Assembly (NCBI GenBank): GCA_050742535.1
Contig: JBOGIQ010000060.1
Coordinates: 1 to 22,258, forward strand
DNA: 22,258 nucleotides
Direction: 5' to 3'
Source: Gp6-AA40 sp050742535
GTDB taxonomy: Bacteria; Acidobacteriota; Vicinamibacteria; Vicinamibacterales; UBA2999
Both the position numbers and the translations under genes were made by a program. Numbering within the stretch: the stretch's first letter is position 1; each line of letters starts with the position of its first letter. The notes under the pieces are model-generated. The model was not told where the DNA came from, made no database searches, and saw only the letters and a list, made by a program, of their open reading frames with translations. Positions 7,282 to 14,781 of the stretch are shown here, piece after piece.

Positions 7282-8538
7282 ATGCCAGATATCGCCAGGG
7301 ACCCAGCGTTTCTGAAACGGCGCCGCCTGCTGCGCATTGGCGCCGGGGTGGTCGCCGTGATCCTGGTCACGGCCGTCTCGATCGCGCTCGCGCGGATGGA
7401 ACCGGCGCCGCCGACGGTACCGGCGGACACGCTGCTTCGCGACACGGTCAAGCGCGGCGCGATCGTCCGGCAGGTCCGCGGGCCGGGCACGCTCGTGCCG
7501 GAGGACACACGCTGGATTCCGGCGACGACCGACGCACGGGTCGAGCGCATACTGCTGCAGCCAGGCGCGACCGTCCTGGCGCACAGCGTCATTCTCGAGT
7601 TGAGCAATCCGCAGGTTGAGCAGGAAGCGCTGAACGCACGCCTCCAGCTGCACTCGGCGCAGGCGCAGCTGGAGAGCCTGCGGGTGCAGTTCGACAACGA
7701 TCTGCTGACGCTCGAATCTCAAATTGCGGCCCTCGAGTCGGAATACGAGCAGGCGCGGCTCGATGCCGAGACGCGCGACGCGCTGGCCAAGCAGAAGCTC
7801 GCCTCGGAGTTCGAACGCCGCCAGACACAGCTGCGGGCGGAATCGCTCGGCAAGCGGCTGCAGATCGAGCAGAAGCGGCTGCAGGCGACGCGCGGTTCGC
7901 TCGAGGCGCGGCTCCGCGTCCCGCGCGCTACGGTCGACCAGGCACAGGCGATTGCGTCGCTGTTCGACAGCAGGCTGCAGTCGTTGAAGGTGCGCGCCGG
8001 GTTTGCCGGTGTGCTGCAGCAGGTGCCGGTTGAAGTCGGCCAGCGGGTAGGGCCCGGCACCAACCTCGCGCGCGTGGCCGACCCGGGCCGGCTGAAAGCC
8101 GCGTTGCAGATCCCGGAGACGCAGGCGAAGGACATTGAAGTCGGACAGCCGGCGCAGATCGACACACGCACGGCGATCATCGCCGGCCGGGTGACGCGCA
8201 AGGATCCCGCGGCGGCCAACGGCACCGTGACGGTTGACGTCACGCCGACCGAACCGCTGCCTCGCGGCGCCGTGCCCGACCTTGGCGTCGACGGCACGAT
8301 TCAGCTCGAGCGGTTCGAGAACGTGCTCTACGTGATGCGGCCGTCACTTGGTCAGGAGAACAGCACGGTGGGCCTGTACCGCGTGACTCCCGCTGGCGAC
8401 GCGGAACGTGTCCGCGTCACCTTCGGCGGCAGTTCGGTGACGCACTTCGTCGTGACCAGCGGTCTGCGCGAAGGCGACGAGGTGATTCTGTCCGACATGT
8501 CCAATTGGGATGCCTTCGATAAAGTGCGACTGCGATAG
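7282..8538 (+). CDS. HlyD/MacA-type periplasmic adaptor (membrane fusion) subunit
   Basis: 418-residue membrane-anchored adaptor that would link an inner-membrane transporter to the outer envelope. Layout: short basic cytoplasmic start; one TM segment at about 18-38 (LRIGAGVVAVILVTAVSIAL); first half of the lipoyl domain at about 81-110 (DARVERILLQPGATVLAH); an unusually regular coiled-coil hairpin at about 111-232, rich in Gln, Glu, Leu and Arg; second lipoyl half at about 235-265 (VRAGFAGVLQQVPVEVGQRV); then the beta-barrel (about 268-340) and membrane-proximal domains ending SDMSNWDAFDKVRLR. No strong ribosome binding site precedes ATG 7282; the start is chosen because it directly precedes the anchor. 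It is the first gene of the five-gene operon, with the ATPase seven bases on. Confidence 0.9.
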   Translation: MPDIARDPAFLKRRRLLRIGAGVVAVILVTAVSIALARMEPAPPTVPADTLLRDTVKRGAIVRQVRGPGTLVPEDTRWIPATTDARVERILLQPGATVLAHSVILELSNPQVEQEALNARLQLHSAQAQLESLRVQFDNDLLTLESQIAALESEYEQARLDAETRDALAKQKLASEFERRQTQLRAESLGKRLQIEQKRLQATRGSLEARLRVPRATVDQAQAIASLFDSRLQSLKVRAGFAGVLQQVPVEVGQRVGPGTNLARVADPGRLKAALQIPETQAKDIEVGQPAQIDTRTAIIAGRVTRKDPAAANGTVTVDVTPTEPLPRGAVPDLGVDGTIQLERFENVLYVMRPSLGQENSTVGLYRVTPAGDAERVRVTFGGSSVTHFVVTSGLREGDEVILSDMSNWDAFDKVRLR

Positions 8539-8545
8539 GGACGAT

Positions 8546-9238
8546 ATGACTGAGCCGCTCATCCAACTCGAAAGCGTCCGCAAGGTCTTCTACACCGACG
8601 AGGTCGAGACGCACGCACTCGACAACGTCAACATCGAGATTCAGCGGGGCGAGTACGTCTCGATAGCCGGCCCCTCCGGGTGCGGCAAGTCGACGCTGCT
8701 GTCGATTCTCGGCCTGCTCGATACGCCGACGGACGGGCGGTACGTGCTCAACAGCCGCAAGGCGACCGACCTGTCGATGGCGGAGCGCGCCCGCGTGCGC
8801 AACCGCGAGGTCGGCTTCATCTTCCAGAGTTTCAACCTGATTGGCGACCTGAATGTCTATGAGAACGTCGAGCTGCCGCTGACCTACCGCGGCATGCGCG
8901 GAAGCGAACGGAAGCGGCGGGTGATGGCGGCGCTGGAACGTGTCGGCATGGCGCACCGCGCGAAGCATCTGCCGAGCCAGCTCTCGGGCGGCCAGCAGCA
9001 GCGCGTCGCGGTCGCCCGGGCGGTCTGCGGCGAGCCGTCCATCCTGCTCGCGGACGAGCCGACGGGAAATCTCGACTCGAAGAACGGCGAGGCGGTGATG
9101 GACCTGCTGAGCGAACTGCACAAGAGCGGCGCCACGATCTGCATGGTGACGCACGACGCGCGCTACGCCTCACATGCCGAGCGGACCATTCACCTCTTCG
9201 ACGGCCGCGTCGTCGAGGAATCGATTCCGGCGCATTAA
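8546..9238 (+). CDS. MacB/LolD-type ABC transporter ATPase (canonical)
   Basis: 230-residue nucleotide-binding subunit powering an efflux or lipoprotein-type ABC transporter. Every ATPase motif is present: Walker A GPSGCGKST (42-50), Q-loop Q94 in FIFQSFNLI, signature LSGGQ (146-150) followed by QQR, Walker B ILLADEPT (166-173) with catalytic Glu, D-loop NLDS, and switch His203 in MVTHDA. YENVELPL is typical of the MacB/LolD/FtsE group. The start is ATG 8546, since AGGGA precedes it and it follows the adaptor stop by seven bases; an in-frame ATG at 8510 would overlap the adaptor gene and add an unlikely extension. The second ATPase starts two bases after its stop. Confidence 0.94.
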   Translation: MTEPLIQLESVRKVFYTDEVETHALDNVNIEIQRGEYVSIAGPSGCGKSTLLSILGLLDTPTDGRYVLNSRKATDLSMAERARVRNREVGFIFQSFNLIGDLNVYENVELPLTYRGMRGSERKRRVMAALERVGMAHRAKHLPSQLSGGQQQRVAVARAVCGEPSILLADEPTGNLDSKNGEAVMDLLSELHKSGATICMVTHDARYASHAERTIHLFDGRVVEESIPAH

Positions 9239-9240
9239 GG

Positions 9241-9981
9241 ATGCTGTTCAAACGGGGGGCGACTCCGGCGACCGAGCCGCTCGATCGCCATCCCAACGCC
9301 CCACTGATGTCCCTCCGCCGGGTGGAGAAGGCGTTTCCGTCCGGCAGCGGGCAGACCTACGCGTTGCGGAGGATTTCGCTCCTCGTCCAGCCGGGCGAGT
9401 TCGTGTCGATCATGGGGCCGTCGGGCGCGGGAAAGTCCACGCTGCTCCACATCCTTGGACTGCACGACAGCGACTGGTCAGGTGAGTACGAGCTGCTTGG
9501 ACATCCCGTGCATCGGCTGCCGCACAAACAGCGCGCGGCGCTGCAGAAACGGCACATCGGCTTCGTCTTCCAGAGCTATCACCTCCTCGACTCGCTGACC
9601 GTCTACGAAAACATCGAGCTGCCGCTGTCGTATCGGGACGTGCCGAAAGGTGAACGTCAAAGTATGGTGGCGGACGTGCTGGACCGCTTCGGGATCGTCG
9701 CGAAGAAGGACCTGTATCCGAGCCAGCTCTCGGGAGGCCAGCAGCAGCTCGTGGGAATCGCCAGGGCGATCGTGGCGAATCCGGCGGTGATCCTGGCCGA
9801 CGAACCGACGGGCAACCTGCACTCCGACCAGGGTCGCGAGATCATGGAGCTGTTCACCCGACTGAACGAACAGGGCACGACGATCGTCCAGGTGACGCAC
9901 TCCGATTCGAACGCCGCGTACGGGAACCGCGTCATCAGGCTTCGCGACGGGTATCTGCAGACCCCCGCGCCGCCGGATTGA
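9241..9981 (+). CDS. MacB/LolD-type ABC transporter ATPase with deviant signature and D-loop
   Basis: 246-residue second nucleotide-binding subunit. Walker A GPSGAGKST (59-67), Q-loop Q111, LSGGQ (163-167), Walker B VILADEPT (183-190) with Glu188, and switch His220 are intact. Two normally conserved positions are altered: the signature continues QQL instead of QQR (Leu170), and the D-loop reads NLHS instead of NLDS. The N-terminus carries about 25 extra residues before SLRRVEKAF; a later start at Met23 is possible. It lies two bases behind the canonical ATPase, so the pair may form an asymmetric heterodimer with one weaker ATP site. That is inference. Confidence 0.92.
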   Translation: MLFKRGATPATEPLDRHPNAPLMSLRRVEKAFPSGSGQTYALRRISLLVQPGEFVSIMGPSGAGKSTLLHILGLHDSDWSGEYELLGHPVHRLPHKQRAALQKRHIGFVFQSYHLLDSLTVYENIELPLSYRDVPKGERQSMVADVLDRFGIVAKKDLYPSQLSGGQQQLVGIARAIVANPAVILADEPTGNLHSDQGREIMELFTRLNEQGTTIVQVTHSDSNAAYGNRVIRLRDGYLQTPAPPD

Positions 9982-9997
9982 CCGACAATACGTTCCT

Positions 9998-11362
9998 GTG
10001 GGCGGCGACACACCACGGCTGCTGATCGGCGATGACCAGCGCGATGTCCTGGAGGCGCTGCGGCTGCTCGCCAAGGGCCAGGGCTATCAGTCGGACGAAG
10101 TCGATACCCCCGCGGCCGTGCTCAAGGCGTTAGCGCAGCGCGACTACGACATCGTTCTCATCGACCTGAACTACGCCCGCGACACCACGTCGGGCGAGGA
10201 AGGGCTCGATCTGCTGTCGCGCATCCACGCCGCGGACGAATCGCTGCCCGTCATCGTGATGACGGCGTGGGGCTCGGTGCACCTTGCCGTGGAGGCGATG
10301 CGCCGCGGCGCCCGCGATTTCATCGAGAAGCCCTGGGACAACGAGCGGCTGCTCATCATCTTGCGGACGCAGATCGAGCTCGGACGCGCGCTGCGCCGCG
10401 CCAGCCGCCTCGAGGCCCAGACCCAGAGCGCGCAGGTCGATGGACCGGCGCTCATCGCCGATTCGCCGGCCATGCAGCCGGTGCTGCGGATTATCGACCG
10501 CGTCGGGCCGTCGGACGCGAACGTGCTCATCACCGGCGAGAACGGGACCGGCAAGAGCCTGGTGGCGCAGGCGCTCCACGCCGTCTCGGCGCGGGCCGCC
10601 CGCGCGATGGTGACGATCAATGCCGGCGGCGTGTCCGAGGGGGTATTCGAGAGCGAGCTGTTCGGTCACGTGAAGGGCGCATTCACCGACGCCCGCCAGG
10701 ACCGCGTCGGCCGCTTCGAGCTGGCCGATGGCAGCTCGCTCTTCCTCGATGAAATCGCCAACGTTCCGCTCAGCCAGCAGCAGAAGCTGCTGCGGGTGCT
10801 CGAAACCGGAGAGTTCGAGCGGCTCGGTTCGTCGCGCACACGCAAGGCAGACGTGCGCCTCGTCTCGGCAACGAATGCGGATGTGAACGCGGAGGTCGCG
10901 GCCGGGCGATTCCGGCAGGACCTGCTGTTCCGGCTGAACACGGTGGAAGTGCACCTGCCACCGCTGCGGGAACGGCGCGAGGACATCCCGCGTCTGGCGA
11001 AACAGTTCCTGGCCACCCACGCGCAGCGGTATCGAAAGTCGATTACCGGCTTCGACCCGGCCGCCTTACAGGCGCTCCTTCAGCACCGCTGGCCTGGAAA
11101 CGTGCGCGAGCTCGATCACGCCGTCGAGCGCGCGGTGCTGATGGCCGGCGGCAACGTCATTCATGCCGCGGATCTGTGGCTGCGCCGGTCGGACGAGGGC
11201 GACGTCGCGAGCCGGCTCGAGGATCTCAGTCTCGAAGAGGTCGAAGGGTTCCTGATCCACAAGGCGATGGCGCGATACGGCACTGTCACCGACGCCGCCC
11301 GGGCGCTCGGCCTCAGCCGGTCCGCGCTGTACCGGCGGCTCGAACGCCACCGGCCGTCGTGA
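9998..11362 (+). CDS. NtrC-family sigma-54-dependent response regulator
   Basis: 454-residue activator that, when phosphorylated, would remodel sigma-54 RNA polymerase at -24/-12 promoters. Receiver domain about 7-120: acidic pair D12-D13, phospho-acceptor D56 (VLIDLNY), T89 and K111 (EKPW). AAA+ domain about 150-385: Walker A GENGTGKS (180-187), sigma-54 contact loop GAFTDA (227-232), Walker B SLFLDE (247-252), the RLVSATN region, and RFRQDLLFRLN. A Fis-type helix-turn-helix ends the protein (TDAARALGLSRSALYRRL, about 430-447). The loop has Asp where the usual GAFTGA has Gly; the Phe and Thr that contact sigma-54 remain, so it is probably active. GTG 9998 is the only suitable start. It follows the second ATPase by 16 bases and overlaps the kinase by four. 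Confidence 0.94.
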   Translation: MGGDTPRLLIGDDQRDVLEALRLLAKGQGYQSDEVDTPAAVLKALAQRDYDIVLIDLNYARDTTSGEEGLDLLSRIHAADESLPVIVMTAWGSVHLAVEAMRRGARDFIEKPWDNERLLIILRTQIELGRALRRASRLEAQTQSAQVDGPALIADSPAMQPVLRIIDRVGPSDANVLITGENGTGKSLVAQALHAVSARAARAMVTINAGGVSEGVFESELFGHVKGAFTDARQDRVGRFELADGSSLFLDEIANVPLSQQQKLLRVLETGEFERLGSSRTRKADVRLVSATNADVNAEVAAGRFRQDLLFRLNTVEVHLPPLRERREDIPRLAKQFLATHAQRYRKSITGFDPAALQALLQHRWPGNVRELDHAVERAVLMAGGNVIHAADLWLRRSDEGDVASRLEDLSLEEVEGFLIHKAMARYGTVTDAARALGLSRSALYRRLERHRPS

Positions 11363-12666
11363 GGATCGCCTTCGATCGACGCATCACGCTGCTGGCGTGT
11401 GCCGTCAGCGCCCCGGGCATCGTCACGTCGCTCGCGCTGCTGTGGGCCACGGACTATTCCACGACCATCCGCGTGTCGCTCGGCGCGGCCGTCTTTGCGC
11501 TGTCGCTCGGCCTGGCGCTGCTTCTCCGCGCTCGCATCGTGCGGCCGCTGCAGACCGTCTCCAACGTCCTGGCCGCGCTGCGCGAGGACGACTTCTCGAT
11601 GCGTGCGCGCGAGACCACCGCCGACGACGCGCTCGGGCACCTGACGTCGGAGGTCAACACCCTCGCCGATACGCTGCGATCGCAGCGGCTCGGCGCGCAG
11701 GAGGCGACGGCGCTGCTTCGGGCCGTGATGGCCGAGATGGACGTGGGCATTTTCGCGTTCGACGCCCATCAGCAGCTCGTGCTCGTCAACCGCTGCGGCG
11801 AGCGGCTGCTGGCCCAGCCCGCGGCCGACCTGTTGAACCGACGCGCCGACACCCTCGGGCTGCAGGAGGCGCTGCAGTCGACGTCACCACTGGCCGATCT
11901 GAGGTTTCCCGGCGGCGCCGGACGCTTCGAAGTGCGCCGGACCAAGTTCTGGCAGGGAGGCGTTCCCCACGAGCTCCTGGTGCTGTCGGATCTCAGCCAG
12001 CCGCTCCGTGCGCAGGAGCACGACGCCTGGAAGCGTCTCATTCGCGTCCTCGGTCACGAGCTGAACAACTCGCTGGCACCGATCAAATCGATTGCGGGAA
12101 GCCTCGAGTCGCTGCTCGGACGGACGCCCCCGCCCGACGACTGGCGCGACGATATGCAGCGCGGCCTGGCGGTGATTGCGTCGCGCGCGGACGCGCTGAG
12201 CCGCTTCACCGCCGCCTACGCACGGCTCGCGCGCCTTCCTCCTCCCGCGCGAAAGGCCGTCGATCTCAGGGCGCTGATGTGCCGCGTCGCGGCGCTCGAA
12301 TCGCGGCTGCCAGTGGCACTCGAAGAAAGCGCCCCGATCACGGTGCATGCGGACCCGGATCAACTGGAGCAGCTGCTCATCAACCTGCTGCGAAACGCGG
12401 TTGACGCCGCACTCGAAACGAATGGGAGTGTGCGCGCCGGATGGAGGCGCGCGAGTCACACGCTGGAGCTCTGGATCGAGGACGAGGGACCGGGGTTGCA
12501 GAACACCGCCAACCTGTTCGTTCCGTTCTTCACGACCAAGTCCGGCGGGTCGGGAATCGGACTGACCCTGAGCCGCCAGATTGCGGAGGCCCACGGCGGA
12601 TCGCTGGTCGTCGAAAACCGCGCCGGCCAGTGTGGAGTGCGAGCGGTGGTTCGCCTGCCGCTGTAG
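11359..12666 (+). CDS. NtrY-like sensor histidine kinase with minimal periplasmic loop
   Basis: 435-residue partner of the NtrC-type regulator. The GTG start at 11359 overlaps the regulator stop as GTGA, indicating coupling. TM1 is at about 9-30 and TM2 at about 37-57, with only about six residues between, so there is essentially no extracytoplasmic sensor. A HAMP-like linker (VRPLQTVSNVLAALREDDF) and a PAS-like region (about 120-205: MDVGIFAFDAHQQLVLVNRCG) follow. The phospho-acceptor is H233 in GHELNNSLAPIKSIAGSL, followed by the N box LLINLLRNAVDAA, G1 DEGPGL, F box FVPFFTTK and G2 GGSGIGLTLS. Such short-loop kinases often sense through the membrane or a transporter, so the adjacent export system or its ADOP partner is a plausible signal source (inference). 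Confidence 0.93.
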   Translation: MRIAFDRRITLLACAVSAPGIVTSLALLWATDYSTTIRVSLGAAVFALSLGLALLLRARIVRPLQTVSNVLAALREDDFSMRARETTADDALGHLTSEVNTLADTLRSQRLGAQEATALLRAVMAEMDVGIFAFDAHQQLVLVNRCGERLLAQPAADLLNRRADTLGLQEALQSTSPLADLRFPGGAGRFEVRRTKFWQGGVPHELLVLSDLSQPLRAQEHDAWKRLIRVLGHELNNSLAPIKSIAGSLESLLGRTPPPDDWRDDMQRGLAVIASRADALSRFTAAYARLARLPPPARKAVDLRALMCRVAALESRLPVALEESAPITVHADPDQLEQLLINLLRNAVDAALETNGSVRAGWRRASHTLELWIEDEGPGLQNTANLFVPFFTTKSGGSGIGLTLSRQIAEAHGGSLVVENRAGQCGVRAVVRLPL

Positions 12667-12853
12667 GGGTCAGGCTGGTCATCGGCTCCGGGCTGCGCCG
12701 CCGCGCGGCTTTCGTCAATCTGCGGGTGCGAACCGGGCGTCAAGTCTGACGTCGGCGGCACGAAAACTGGACACTTTCACGTCCACATCACCGTACTTTC
12801 TTTCTGCAGTCCGTTACCCCGGCTGTGATCTTGAACGGGATCCAACTCGGACA
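12667..12853. other. Intergenic region between convergent genes
   Basis: 187 bases between the kinase stop and the end of the minus-strand TIGR03435 gene. There is a short CCGCGCGG palindrome near 12700 with only CTTT after it, too weak to call a terminator. The composition drops from high GC to more mixed from about 12760 onward, marking the left edge of the lower-GC segment. No gene is seen. Confidence 0.5.
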
Positions 12854-13738
12854 TCAATTCGGCGTCGGCATTTCAACCGTGTCGATCACAATGACTTCCA
12901 TCGGGCGTAAACCATGCTCAAGTTTTAGGCCAAGCTGTTCTCGCAGAGCTACAAAAATAGAAGTCCCTGACGGCTGCGCTGCTGGTGCCAGAGAAGCAGA
13001 CAGCGAAAACGAAATGGTCCATTGAAACCTTCCGCGAAGATCTGTCTCGTCTACGAGCGGTCGATCCACAAATGCCTGGAGGTAGTTCAACATCGCTTTG
13101 AGCGGACTAACATAACGCAGTGTTGTCTCACTTTGCGAGACGTTTCCGTACGGACTCAGGCACAACGGCTGGCCGTTCGCGTCCTTGGGACCGAGACGTG
13201 CTCGCTCTCGGGAGTTGTCGGGCATTGATGCAGACGTGCAGTCGTCCTGTGAAGGTCTCAGCTGCGGGCCGAGCCTGCCTTCTGTAACGATTCTCAGAAC
13301 GTACGCGGGGATTTGCTCCGTTTGTGTATGCGTTCTCAGCTTGAAGCGGTCGGTTAGCAGCGCCCGGAGCATTAAGCGCGTTTGACTTGGCGGTGCACCC
13401 TCAGGGGGGTTTGCGACGATATTGAAGCGAGTCTCCAATATCTTATTAGGCCCACCCTTGAGAGCGTACTGCTCAAGCGTCGGATTTAAGCCATAGGCGA
13501 GCGCGATGATATGCCGCAACGTCGCGTTAGTTATAGATATTTGACCAGGAGCGGGGTTCGGAACGACGTCAGGAAAGATGGGCTGAAGTCCCGGAGTAAA
13601 CCGCGTCATCCCCCCACTGCGATTCTCGATTACTGACGCAACTTCAAATGCGGGCATCGTTTGTGCGGACCCCACCTCAAGGGCAATTACCAGTCCGGCA
13701 ACCGTCAATGACAATGCAGGGTTGCGCCTCTTATGCAT
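12854..13738 (-). CDS. TIGR03435 family protein, lower GC than its surroundings
   Basis: 294-residue exported member of the TIGR03435 family, function unknown. The signal peptide is at about 1-25 (MHKRRNPALSLTVAGLVIAL, ending EVGSAQ). Family landmarks: FEVASVIENRSGG, ITNATLRHIIALAYGLNP, LEQYALKGGP, RFNIVANPPEG, LLTDRFKLRTHTQTEQIPAY, TEGRLGPQLRPSQDDC, PLVDETDLRGRFQW, LGLKLEHGLRPMEVIVIDTVEMP. The length is normal. AAAGGA lies about seven bases before ATG 13738 on the minus strand. Sampled lines of this gene are only about 50-55% GC, clearly below the flanking operon and receptor, and codons ending in A or T are common. That suggests arrival by transfer from another lineage. A decayed relative stands back-to-back with it. 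Confidence 0.9.
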   Translation of the reverse strand: MHKRRNPALSLTVAGLVIALEVGSAQTMPAFEVASVIENRSGGMTRFTPGLQPIFPDVVPNPAPGQISITNATLRHIIALAYGLNPTLEQYALKGGPNKILETRFNIVANPPEGAPPSQTRLMLRALLTDRFKLRTHTQTEQIPAYVLRIVTEGRLGPQLRPSQDDCTSASMPDNSRERARLGPKDANGQPLCLSPYGNVSQSETTLRYVSPLKAMLNYLQAFVDRPLVDETDLRGRFQWTISFSLSASLAPAAQPSGTSIFVALREQLGLKLEHGLRPMEVIVIDTVEMPTPN

Positions 13739-14055
13739 TAGACATCCTTTGATCAGCAGGGACGTGCGCCTGCATACTTCATTCGGACGGACAACTTGTT
13801 GGCGGTACTCGCGTTCACCCTAATCTTAAACGGGCATTTCATCCCCCTATCACACGTTTTACGGCCGTGAATGGCTGAAGTCACGCGTCGAGTTGCTCAC
13901 GTCAACGCAGAATTGGGAGAGTGCGGATCGTACGGCGAGTCGTGCAGAGGAAGCGTTCGCTCGATGGTGGCAACGTGATCGATCGTTGCTCGCACGGCGG
14001 GCACCAGAGAGGCTCGTGGTGGGCACGGTGAGTGTTGCGGTCGGGAGGACAAGTG
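13739..14055. other. Divergent intergenic region
   Basis: About 320 bases between the TIGR03435 gene and the TIGR03435 pseudogene. The left half is AT-richer and must contain the minus-strand promoter; a TAAGAT box (reverse of 13823-13828) is possible but has no matching -35. 14043-14048 (GGGAGG) is a good ribosome binding site for the pseudogene start. A plus-strand open stretch at 13893-14055 has no recognisable protein and could be a remnant. Confidence 0.45.
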
Positions 14056-14580
14056 GTGCGAACGGTTGCTGCGTCGGTTGTCGGTGCGCTTCTTGGCGCA
14101 GCGCTGGCTGCGCAAGAAGCAAAGCCACGGTTCGAGGTCGCTTCCGTCAAACGGACGGCGTCACGGATCCCTCGGCCCGGTGCAGTCCCTCAGGTTCTGT
14201 CGGGCGGGCGGTTTATGCGGGTCTGGCAACGGTTGAAGATCTGCTGTGGTTCGCGTAGAACTTGCGACCACATCAGGTTTTGCGACTCGACCGGGAACGG
14301 CCTGACCGGCGCATGTTCGTCCAAGGGTCTCGACACGCTTGCGATCCTGCTCTCCATCGGGAGTACGCCGGTCATCGACGCGACACGGCTGACGGACAGT
14401 TTCTATTACACCCTCCGTTCCCAAGACAGCCGTGCGTTCCCGGGTCGCTCCAACAACGATCCGAACCTTCCCGCCCTGTCCACGGCTCTGGACGAACAAC
14501 TCGGTTTGAAACTCGAGGCCCGGCGCGGTCCGCTTGCCGTGCTCGTTATCGAGTCCGTGCAGGAGCCGACCGGGAACTAA
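14056..14580 (+). pseudogene. Degraded TIGR03435 family gene
   Basis: The reading frame from GTG 14056 (GGGAGG seven bases upstream) gives a good signal peptide (RTVAASVVGALLGAALAAQ) and the family opening RFEVASVK, then LSGGRF. It ends in an equally good C-terminal part: TPVIDATRLTDSFYYTLRS, LSTALDEQLGLKLEARRGPL, VLVIESVQEP. The middle is wrong. After GGRF the family sequence continues in another frame (YAGLATVEDLLWFA, stop TAG 14256-14258, then NLRPHQV), while the annotated frame reads Cys- and Arg-rich nonsense. About 110 residues normally between these parts, including the DRF and GPxLxPS regions, are missing. So there is at least one frameshift, one nonsense change and one deletion. The open frame encodes 174 residues against about 295 in intact relatives. 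Confidence 0.8.
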
Positions 14581-14781
14581 TCGGCAAACGAGACATCGGC
14601 CGCGCGATCTCCGAAGGAATCCACGCAAATAGCCTTGCAATCAGCCGACCGAAGGGCGCGGAGCACCGCGTCGGCGTGGGCTGACGCAGACGCCATCTCA
14701 GACAAGAATTTGCACAACTTGCTTCTTGACACTCCCTGAAACGGGTGCAACCATCCGCGCCACCGCCAAGGAGGCGCCACC
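14581..14781 (+). promoter_or_regulatory. Leader of the TonB-dependent receptor gene
   Basis: 201 bases without a gene. A TTGACA box at 14726-14731 is followed after 17 bases by AACCAT (14749-14754), a weak -10. AAGGAGG at 14768-14774 is a near-ideal ribosome binding site seven bases before ATG 14782. No sigma-54 element was found here. Confidence 0.4.

Noticed and set aside
12690..12720. Possible intrinsic terminator after the kinase gene
   Set aside because: The CCGCGCGG stem is very short and no T-run follows.
12765..12785. AAAACTGGACACTTTC, reminiscent of insertion-sequence ends
   Set aside because: No transposase, partner inverted repeat or target duplication is visible nearby.
13893..14258. 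Plus-strand open frame upstream of and overlapping the TIGR03435 pseudogene
   Set aside because: No family is recognisable; its end is the displaced frame of the pseudogene (YAGLATVEDLLWFA), so it is not a separate gene.
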